Below, in pieces: positions 1 through 5,498 of a stretch of 6,638 nucleotides of DNA. Source of the stretch: an uncultured Bacteroidota bacterium (GTDB taxonomy: Bacteria; Bacteroidota; Bacteroidia; Bacteroidales; VadinHA17); assembly GCA_903865465.1 (NCBI GenBank), contig CAIPJU010000557.1, positions 1-6,638 of the forward strand, given 5' to 3'. The notes beneath the pieces were generated by a model that saw only the letters and a list, made by a program, of their open reading frames with translations, had not been told where the DNA came from and ran no database searches. Position 1 is the stretch's first letter, and each line of letters opens with the position of its first letter. The position numbers and the translations under genes are program-made.

Positions 1-2022
1 CTCTATTTTACAACACAAGCCGACCTGTATATAAAACAGAAAAAGTTCCCGGAAGCTGTGGAACCTCTTGAAAAAGCTATTGAACTTTCAAAGGGAAAAA
101 GACAAAAATACAGGCTGACCTACCTTTTGGCACAGCTGTACCAACAGACAGGTGACGCTGAAAAAGCAACTCAATGCTACCGTGAAGTGGTTAAATTTAA
201 CCCTCCATACGATGTTGAATTCAATGCACGTATAAATATAGCAGGTGTCTTCGATGTAAATTCAGGCAACCCCACCGAATTAAAGCGCGAACTGGAGAAG
301 ATGCTCAGGGATTCAAAGAACGATGAATTCCAGGATCAGATTTATTACGCCCTGGGAAATCTTCTCATGAAAGAGGGAAAAGAAAATGAGGCTGTTGTAT
401 ATTTCAGGAAATCAGCCTCTTCTTCTTCGGGGAATCAAAGCCAGAAAGGTAAATCATATCTTGCCCTGGCTGACCATTTCTATGCAAAGCCCGACTATTT
501 GAAAGCCGGCAGGTACTATGACAGCGCCGTTTACTTTATCGATTCGAAAAGCCCTGATTACCTCTCACTGAAAGCAAAATCGCTTAATCTGAACAGTCTC
601 GTTAGCCAGCTTACGATAATTCAGACAGAGGACAGTCTTCAAAAGGTGGCTGCAATGCCCGACGCTGCAAGGAATAACCTCATCGCATCAATTATTGCAA
701 AAATTGTTAAAGATGAGAGCGAAGGGAAACTATCGGAGTATGCCGACAGGAGCAATATGGGCCAGTTTTATGAGAACCAGCGCAGGTTCCAGGGGAATAT
801 CGATCAGGAAGGCAAATGGTACTTTTACAATCAGTCTGCACTTACCTTCGGGCGTACCGAATTCAGGAGGAGATGGGGTGACAGGAAACTTGAAGACAAC
901 TGGAGGAGGACTAACAAGAATAAAACGAATTTAGCCCAGACGGCAACAGGTGCCGATGAGACTGCTAAAAATGACGCAGATACATCGAAGGCAGCCAGGG
1001 ATTATAAGAAACCTGAATTCTACCTCAAGAAACTGCCTCTGACTGACTCATTATTGAAAATATCCAATACAAAAATCACCAATGCCCTGATGAATGCCGG
1101 CAAGGCTTATAATGAGAATATAAATGACGCGGTCAGGGCTACAGAAACATACGACAAACTTTTATCGCGCTTCCCCGGAAGTGACCTTGTACCTGAAGCC
1201 CTTTACAATATATACAAGATCAATAAGGATATTAACAAAACGAGGTCTGAAGCAGCAAGACAGATACTCCTCAGTAAATACTCCGACAGTGAATTTGCCA
1301 GGATATTATCTGACCCGGGTTATTATGAGAAGAAAATGGCAAGCCTTAAAATGGCAGAAAAGCTATACAACGACGCTTATGATGCCTATAAGGCTGAAAA
1401 CTTTACCCTATCGATGGCACAGTGCGATGATGGCCTTAAGAGATTCCCGAAGGATGATCTTGCACCAAAGTTCCAGCTTCTCCATGCTTACGCTACAGCC
1501 CGCAATGGCGGTGAAAAACCTTTCAGGGATGAACTGAATAAGGTAATTAAGGGATGGCCAAAATCGGCAGAGAGCAAAAAGGCAAGCGACATTCTCTCCT
1601 TCCTAAACCAGAAAACCCCTGAATTCAAGGTAGCTGAAGAAAAGGTCATTGCCGCAGAGTTATTTGTTGCAGATACTACTTTAAACCATGTCTTTGTATT
1701 GATAATCCCCGACCCGGCCTTCAATATAAACCTCGCTACTTTTGATGTAATAAGCTTCAATATAGATAATTATACAAATAAAAACTACCGGACTGAAGGT
1801 GCTGTCATTGGAAATAAGTATCTTATGATAACAGTTTCGGGATTCTCTGATTTCAGGCAGGCTACAGCATATTTCAAATCATTCAGGACCGACAAGGTTA
1901 TCCGGAACTCAACACCTTCAATGATGGCTTTCCTGATAAATGATAAAAATCTCAAAGTCCTCAACGGCGATAAGAACCCCGACCGTTACAACCTCTTCTT
2001 TAAGGAAAAATACTATAAATGA
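1..2022 (+). CDS. porW: PorW/SprE-type TPR lipoprotein of the type IX secretion/gliding system (5'-truncated by window)
   Basis: The reading frame is open from base 1, so the GTG at 58 is not a start; the true start and any lipoprotein signal peptide lie upstream. About 673 residues are visible, against roughly 850-1000 for the family (from memory). Visible parts in order: TPR-like helical pairs (about nt 1-700, with motifs such as ALGNLLMKEGKENEAVVYF); a distinctive aromatic/basic segment at nt 811-909 (GKWYFYN, then FRRRWG and DNWRR) that I associate with PorW/SprE; an Asp/Lys/Thr-rich linker (about 920-1005); a second TPR block (about 1090-1600); and a C-terminal alpha/beta domain (1684-2019, starting NHVFVLIIP). 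Known for the family: an outer-membrane lipoprotein needed for T9SS secretion or gliding. Its stop overlaps the start of porX, which strongly supports the assignment. An unrelated TPR lipoprotein is the main alternative. Confidence 0.85.
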   Translation, partial: LYFTTQADLYIKQKKFPEAVEPLEKAIELSKGKRQKYRLTYLLAQLYQQTGDAEKATQCYREVVKFNPPYDVEFNARINIAGVFDVNSGNPTELKRELEKMLRDSKNDEFQDQIYYALGNLLMKEGKENEAVVYFRKSASSSSGNQSQKGKSYLALADHFYAKPDYLKAGRYYDSAVYFIDSKSPDYLSLKAKSLNLNSLVSQLTIIQTEDSLQKVAAMPDAARNNLIASIIAKIVKDESEGKLSEYADRSNMGQFYENQRRFQGNIDQEGKWYFYNQSALTFGRTEFRRRWGDRKLEDNWRRTNKNKTNLAQTATGADETAKNDADTSKAARDYKKPEFYLKKLPLTDSLLKISNTKITNALMNAGKAYNENINDAVRATETYDKLLSRFPGSDLVPEALYNIYKINKDINKTRSEAARQILLSKYSDSEFARILSDPGYYEKKMASLKMAEKLYNDAYDAYKAENFTLSMAQCDDGLKRFPKDDLAPKFQLLHAYATARNGGEKPFRDELNKVIKGWPKSAESKKASDILSFLNQKTPEFKVAEEKVIAAELFVADTTLNHVFVLIIPDPAFNINLATFDVISFNIDNYTNKNYRTEGAVIGNKYLMITVSGFSDFRQATAYFKSFRTDKVIRNSTPSMMAFLINDKNLKVLNGDKNPDRYNLFFKEKYYK

Positions 2023-3572
2023 GAACAATCAGAATTCTCTGGACAGACGATGAGATAGAGGCTTTAACGCCTCACATCCTCTTTCTCAGGGAGAAAGGCT
2101 ATGAAATAGATACTTGTTCGAACGGCAACGATACTATTGATCTTGTAAGGCAAAAGGGCTATGACCTCATATTCCTCGACGAAAACATGCCTGGCTTAAG
2201 CGGAATTGAAACGCTCCGGTTAATCCGTGAGGTAAGAAGCGATATTCCTGTGGTAATGGTCACAAAGAGTGATGAGGAGGAGCTGATGGAATCAGCAATC
2301 GGTTCGGAAATAACTGATTACCTTATAAAACCTGTGAAACCGAAACAGATACTTCTGGCCATAATGAAGATTATCGATCAGAAGCGTCTTGTGACGGAAA
2401 AAACCACCACAGGCTACAGGCATGAGTTCTCCCGTATAGGTGATATGATCTCAAAGGCATCATCCTTCACCGATTGGGCTGAATTATATAAGAAGCTCGT
2501 ATTCTGGGAATCGGAACTTGAGAAATCGACTGATCCTGCAATGTCGGATATCCTGAAACTTCAGGAAAATGAAGCCAATAACTCATTTTCGAGATTTATT
2601 ATCAACAACTATCCGGGATGGATGAAAGCAGATGACAATAATAAACCTATCCTTTCACCCGCCCTCTTCCCGAAGAAGATCTTTCCCCTGATGGAGAAAA
2701 ATAAGCCTCTCTTTTTCATTCTTATCGATAATCTGAGGTTTGACCAATGGAAAACAATCTCATCGGAACTCACCGGCCTTTACAGAATCATGGAGGAAGA
2801 AATTTATTACAGCATACTTCCAACGGCTACCCAATTCAGTCGTAATTCGCTCTTTGCAGGACTTATGCCTTCCGTAATTGCCGAGACCTTGCCTGATTTT
2901 TGGGTTGATGAAGAGGAGGAAGAGGGGAAGAATAACTTCGAGGAGGATCTTTTCAGGCATCACCTGGGGCGCAGAAGACTGAATTACAAATGGTCCTATC
3001 ATAAAATCAGCAACACCCAGCAGGGTAAAAAGGTAAATGAGAAACTTCGCCAGATGCTCGAAAATGATATCAACATACTGGTATTCAATTTCGTCGATAT
3101 GCTTTCGCACGCCAGAACTGAGGTCGGGGTAATCCGCGACCTTGCCGGTGAGGAGCCAGCCTACAGGAGCCTTACACGATCGTGGTTCATCCACTCAACT
3201 CTGTTTGATCTTCTTAAATCACTTGCAGAGCATCAGGTAAAAGTTGTTTTCAGCACCGATCACGGCACAATCAGAGTTCAGAATCCTATAAAAATACAGG
3301 GCGACAGGAAAACCTCGGCTAACCTCAGGTACAAGATGGGAAGGAATCTCGATTATGATCCCCGTAAGGTATTTGAGCTTAAGAACCCCGAACAGGCAAT
3401 GCTGCCAAAGATGAATATCAGCTCAAGGTATATCTTCGCCCTGAATAAGGATTACCTGGTCTATCAGAATAATTATAACTATTACGCTTCATATTATAAG
3501 GATACTTTCCAGCATGGAGGTATTTCCATGCAGGAGATAATGCTTCCCTTTGCATACCTTGAGCCGGTGTAG
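2019..3572 (+). CDS. porX: PorX: response regulator with PglZ (alkaline phosphatase superfamily) output domain
   Basis: This 517-residue cytoplasmic protein regulates T9SS. Residues 1-120 are a receiver domain with the acidic pair D10/D11, phospho-acceptor D54 (IFLDENMPG), switch T82 and K104 (IKPVKP), all present. Residues about 125-200 are helical and probably link or dimerise. Residues about 205-517 are a PglZ domain with a complete set of alkaline-phosphatase-type metal ligands by pattern: D237 (IDNLRFDQW), nucleophile T271 (PTATQFSR), D360 and H364 (FVDMLSH), D414 and H415 (STDHGT) and H499 (FQHGG). Known for the family: PorX acts with histidine kinase PorY, and its output domain is a zinc-dependent phosphodiesterase acting on oligonucleotides rather than a DNA-binding domain. 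The ligand assignment is my inference from motifs. ATG 2019 overlaps the porW stop as ATGA, with AAGGA at 2002-2006 upstream, suggesting translational coupling. No PorY gene lies in the window. Confidence 0.95.
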   Translation: MRTIRILWTDDEIEALTPHILFLREKGYEIDTCSNGNDTIDLVRQKGYDLIFLDENMPGLSGIETLRLIREVRSDIPVVMVTKSDEEELMESAIGSEITDYLIKPVKPKQILLAIMKIIDQKRLVTEKTTTGYRHEFSRIGDMISKASSFTDWAELYKKLVFWESELEKSTDPAMSDILKLQENEANNSFSRFIINNYPGWMKADDNNKPILSPALFPKKIFPLMEKNKPLFFILIDNLRFDQWKTISSELTGLYRIMEEEIYYSILPTATQFSRNSLFAGLMPSVIAETLPDFWVDEEEEEGKNNFEEDLFRHHLGRRRLNYKWSYHKISNTQQGKKVNEKLRQMLENDINILVFNFVDMLSHARTEVGVIRDLAGEEPAYRSLTRSWFIHSTLFDLLKSLAEHQVKVVFSTDHGTIRVQNPIKIQGDRKTSANLRYKMGRNLDYDPRKVFELKNPEQAMLPKMNISSRYIFALNKDYLVYQNNYNYYASYYKDTFQHGGISMQEIMLPFAYLEPV

Positions 3573-3590
3573 GACCAATGAATAATTCGG

Positions 3591-4004
3591 ATGAGAATAA
3601 TTATCAAGGATAAAAAACATCTGCCGGCTGCGGTGAGAAAGCTGCTGCATGCTGCCGGGAATAGGAAGATCTTTGCTTTTTACGGTGCCATGGGTGCCGG
3701 TAAAACTACCATAATAAAATCAATCTGCAGGGAACTTGATGCATCGGATACTGTGACTAGTCCGACATTTACCCTTGTCAACGAATACAAAACATCATCG
3801 GGAGAATCTATCTTCCATATCGATTTCTATAGGATAAATAAACAGGAAGAGGTATATGACTTTGGTATTGAGGAATATCTGACAGGTGATTCATATTGTT
3901 TCATGGAGTGGCCCGAATTAATTGAAGAATTACTTCCTCAGGAAACCTTTAAAATAAAAATAAAAGTAGAAGCCGGAGACCAGAGAATTCTTGAAATTTC
4001 ATAA
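3591..4004 (+). CDS. tsaE: TsaE: tRNA t6A37 threonylcarbamoyl transferase complex ATPase
   Basis: This 137-residue P-loop ATPase supports the TsaB-TsaD complex, which adds threonylcarbamoyl to A37 of tRNAs reading ANN codons. Visible motifs: Walker A GAMGAGKTT at residues 32-40; the family motif TSPTF at 56-60; HIDFYR at 76-81; and EWPE at 106-109. The length is slightly under the usual 140-160 residues and the protein looks complete. ATG 3591 gives a family-like N-terminus (MRIIIKDKKHLP). The ATG at 3578 is in another frame and closes after 11 codons, so it is not the start. The gene begins 18 bases after the porX stop with no promoter-like sequence between, so it is probably co-transcribed with porX. 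TsaB and TsaD genes are not in the window. Confidence 0.95.
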   Translation: MRIIIKDKKHLPAAVRKLLHAAGNRKIFAFYGAMGAGKTTIIKSICRELDASDTVTSPTFTLVNEYKTSSGESIFHIDFYRINKQEEVYDFGIEEYLTGDSYCFMEWPELIEELLPQETFKIKIKVEAGDQRILEIS

Positions 4005-4014
4005 CTTTTCTGCC

Positions 4015-4046
4015 TTTGCGCTGTTCTCCATTTTTTTTTAACTTTG
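4015..4046 (+). promoter_or_regulatory. Bacteroidota-type promoter for the ald-like gene
   Basis: TTTG at 4015-4018 and TAACTTTG at 4039-4046 match the Bacteroidota consensus (TTTG near -33, TAnnTTTG near -7) exactly, with a 20-base spacer inside the accepted 17-23 range. The spacer includes a run of nine T (4031-4039, the last T opening the -7 element). Predicted transcription start is about 4053, leaving a leader of only about 16 bases before the ATG at 4069 with no Shine-Dalgarno sequence. This suggests the ald-like gene can be transcribed independently of tsaE. Confidence 0.7.
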
Positions 4047-4061
4047 AGAAATTATCAAAGT
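4041..4061. repeat. 7-bp perfect inverted repeat over the -7 box and predicted transcription start
   Basis: ACTTTGA (4041-4047) and TCAAAGT (4055-4061) are perfect reverse complements separated by 7 bases. The left arm is part of the -7 element and the right arm lies just past the predicted start site. No T run follows on either strand, so it is not an intrinsic terminator. The placement would suit a repressor operator, but AT-rich DNA can give such a repeat by chance. Confidence 0.4.
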
Positions 4062-4068
4062 CCTAACT

Positions 4069-5289
4069 ATGAATGACAAAGGGAACAGCAGGAGAATCAG
4101 TTTCAGCAATACGGCTCTGATGCCAAAAGAGGAACATCTTGAGACCAGAGTCAGGAACAGGAGAATATCTATCGGTATCCCGAGTGATGATAAGGATGAA
4201 GAGAAGAGGGTTGCATTAACCCCTGAGTCGGTAAACCTGCTCGTTGAAAGTGACAATGAAGTTTACGTCCAGAGAGGTGCAGGTCTGGGCGCCAACTACA
4301 CCGATAAAGATTATGCTGAAAACGGGGCTATAATAACCGATTCAGCAGCAAGGGTTTACAGTGCAGATGCAGTAATTAAGGTAGCCCCCTTCTCTGAAAA
4401 GGAAGCCGAATACCTGAAGGGAGGCCAGGTGGTTTTATCATACCTTAATGTACTGAAACTCAAGGAAGAGACTCTCGACAGGCTTATAAAAAAGAAAGTC
4501 ACGGCAATTGCTTTTGAGAAGATCCGCGACGATAACGGAGTTATGCCTGTAGTGGAGTCAATGAGCGAGATCTGTGGTGTCACTTCACTCCTGGTGGCAT
4601 CGGAATACCTCAGTAATATGCATGGAGGGAAAGGAGTGATGCTCGGGGGAGTTACCGGGGTCACCCCAACCGAAGTGGTCATTCTGGGAGCCAATACTGC
4701 CGGAGAATATGCAGCAAGGGCTGCCATCGGCCTCGGATCTACGGTAAAAATATTCGACAGTTCACTGCACCGGCTAAGGAAATTCCAGAACAACCTTGGT
4801 CAGAGGCTCCAGACATCGGTATTTCATGCACAGGTATTAAAGAAAGCCCTGAAATCAGCTGACGTTCTGATAGGGGCAATCGAACTTGAAGATCTCCGCC
4901 CATGGTACTATATAACCGAAGATATGATCAGGAACATGAAAAAGGGTTCCGTGGTAATAGACCTTAGTATCGACCGGGGCGGATGTATCGAAACCACAGA
5001 ATGCCGTGAATTGAATGATCCGGTTTATGAAAAGCATGGCGTAATACATTTCTCGGCCTGGAACCTTCCTTCACGTGTGGCAAGAACTGCATCAATAGCC
5101 CTCAGTAATATCTTCACCCCGCTTCTCCAGAGCATGGCTGACGCAGGCGGAATAACTCATCTGCTCAAAAATGACTATGGGGTAAGGAATGGGGCGTACC
5201 TCTATAACGGTTTGCTTACCAACGATACACTTGGACAGAAGTTCGGAATGCTCTCCAAGGATCTTGACCTTCTTCTGACTGCCTTCTAA
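4069..5289 (+). CDS. ald: Alanine dehydrogenase/transhydrogenase-family protein with non-canonical active site
   Basis: This 406-residue protein has the two AlaDh/PNT domains: the N-terminal domain from about residue 33 (IGIPSDDKDEEKRVALTPE) to about 165, and a Rossmann domain (about 180-350) with GGVTGVTPTEVVILGANTAG at 193-212 and D230 ending strand 2. Classical alanine dehydrogenases (about 360-370 residues) interconvert L-alanine and pyruvate with NAD. Compared from memory with the Mycobacterium tuberculosis enzyme, R47 (Arg15) and D302 (Asp270) are kept, but Lys75 aligns with A106 and catalytic His96 with N127, in a gap-free 24-residue stretch. The middle glycine of the GxGxxG loop is N209. 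Residues 1-32 are an extension that I recall in Bacteroidota homologues, which supports ATG 4069 as the start. The symbol reflects the family name; alanine dehydrogenase activity is doubtful. It lies 64 bases after tsaE behind its own predicted promoter. Confidence 0.75.
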   Translation: MNDKGNSRRISFSNTALMPKEEHLETRVRNRRISIGIPSDDKDEEKRVALTPESVNLLVESDNEVYVQRGAGLGANYTDKDYAENGAIITDSAARVYSADAVIKVAPFSEKEAEYLKGGQVVLSYLNVLKLKEETLDRLIKKKVTAIAFEKIRDDNGVMPVVESMSEICGVTSLLVASEYLSNMHGGKGVMLGGVTGVTPTEVVILGANTAGEYAARAAIGLGSTVKIFDSSLHRLRKFQNNLGQRLQTSVFHAQVLKKALKSADVLIGAIELEDLRPWYYITEDMIRNMKKGSVVIDLSIDRGGCIETTECRELNDPVYEKHGVIHFSAWNLPSRVARTASIALSNIFTPLLQSMADAGGITHLLKNDYGVRNGAYLYNGLLTNDTLGQKFGMLSKDLDLLLTAF

Positions 5290-5316
5290 GATCAATAAGC
5301 ATCAACGTACTATATC

Positions 5317-5361
5317 CTTTATTGTTACAGATATATCAACCTGTTCTGGAATACAATAAAG
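5317..5361. repeat. 9-bp inverted repeat downstream of the ald-like gene, possible weak terminator
   Basis: CTTTATTGT (5317-5325) pairs perfectly with ACAATAAAG (5353-5361) around a 27-base loop, inside which ACAG (5327-5330) can pair with CTGT (5341-5344). A third copy, AATAAAG, lies at 5402-5408. The stem is AT-rich and no T tract follows, so a terminator role is uncertain. Confidence 0.25.
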
Positions 5362-5454
5362 CAGACTGGATAAAAATCCTGTTCAGTATACTCAGAGTCA
5401 TAATAAAGTATTATTTCCCCTTTCAGGCGGAGAAATGTAAGTATTAAATTTTAT

Positions 5455-5462
5455 TATCTTTG
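5455..5462 (+). promoter_or_regulatory. Bacteroidota -7 promoter element for metG
   Basis: TATCTTTG fits TAnnTTTG exactly and sits 36 bases before the metG ATG, predicting a leader of roughly 30 bases. No TTTG or TTG lies in the window where the -33 box is expected (about 5428-5437), so only half of the promoter is supported. Confidence 0.5.
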
Positions 5463-5498
5463 TGCGCTAAAAATTATTAACACCTCATTATCAGAATC

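Larger units (their letters stand above)
5290..5498. other. Non-coding gap between the ald-like gene and metG
   Basis: This 209-base AT-rich gap has no convincing ORF on either strand and no tRNA-like fold or riboswitch motif that I can recognise. It holds a weak long-loop inverted repeat (5317-5361), an 8-base palindrome AGTATACT (5385-5392) and a promoter -7 element close to metG. I found no strong GC-rich terminator for the ald-like gene. Confidence 0.6.

Noticed and set aside
58..60. GTG as the start of the first gene
   Set aside because: The frame is open through base 1 and the preceding residues continue the TPR pattern, so the gene is cut by the window edge.
2760..3194. 144-codon reverse-strand ORF inside porX
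   Set aside because: It lies fully within a strongly supported gene, has no recognisable motif, and is one of several reverse or shifted frames that shadow real genes.
2019..3572. PglZ domain as a sign of a BREX phage-defence locus
   Set aside because: The PglZ domain here is fused to a receiver domain and sits beside porW and tsaE, with no other BREX gene. This is the PorX architecture.
4021..4040. T9 tract as an intrinsic terminator for tsaE
   Set aside because: No compact GC-rich hairpin precedes it; GGAGA near 3976 could pair with TCTCC near 4029 only across about 45 bases. The T run is better explained as the promoter spacer.
5385..5392. AGTATACT palindrome
   Set aside because: Eight bases only, with flanks that do not extend the symmetry; expected by chance in AT-rich DNA.
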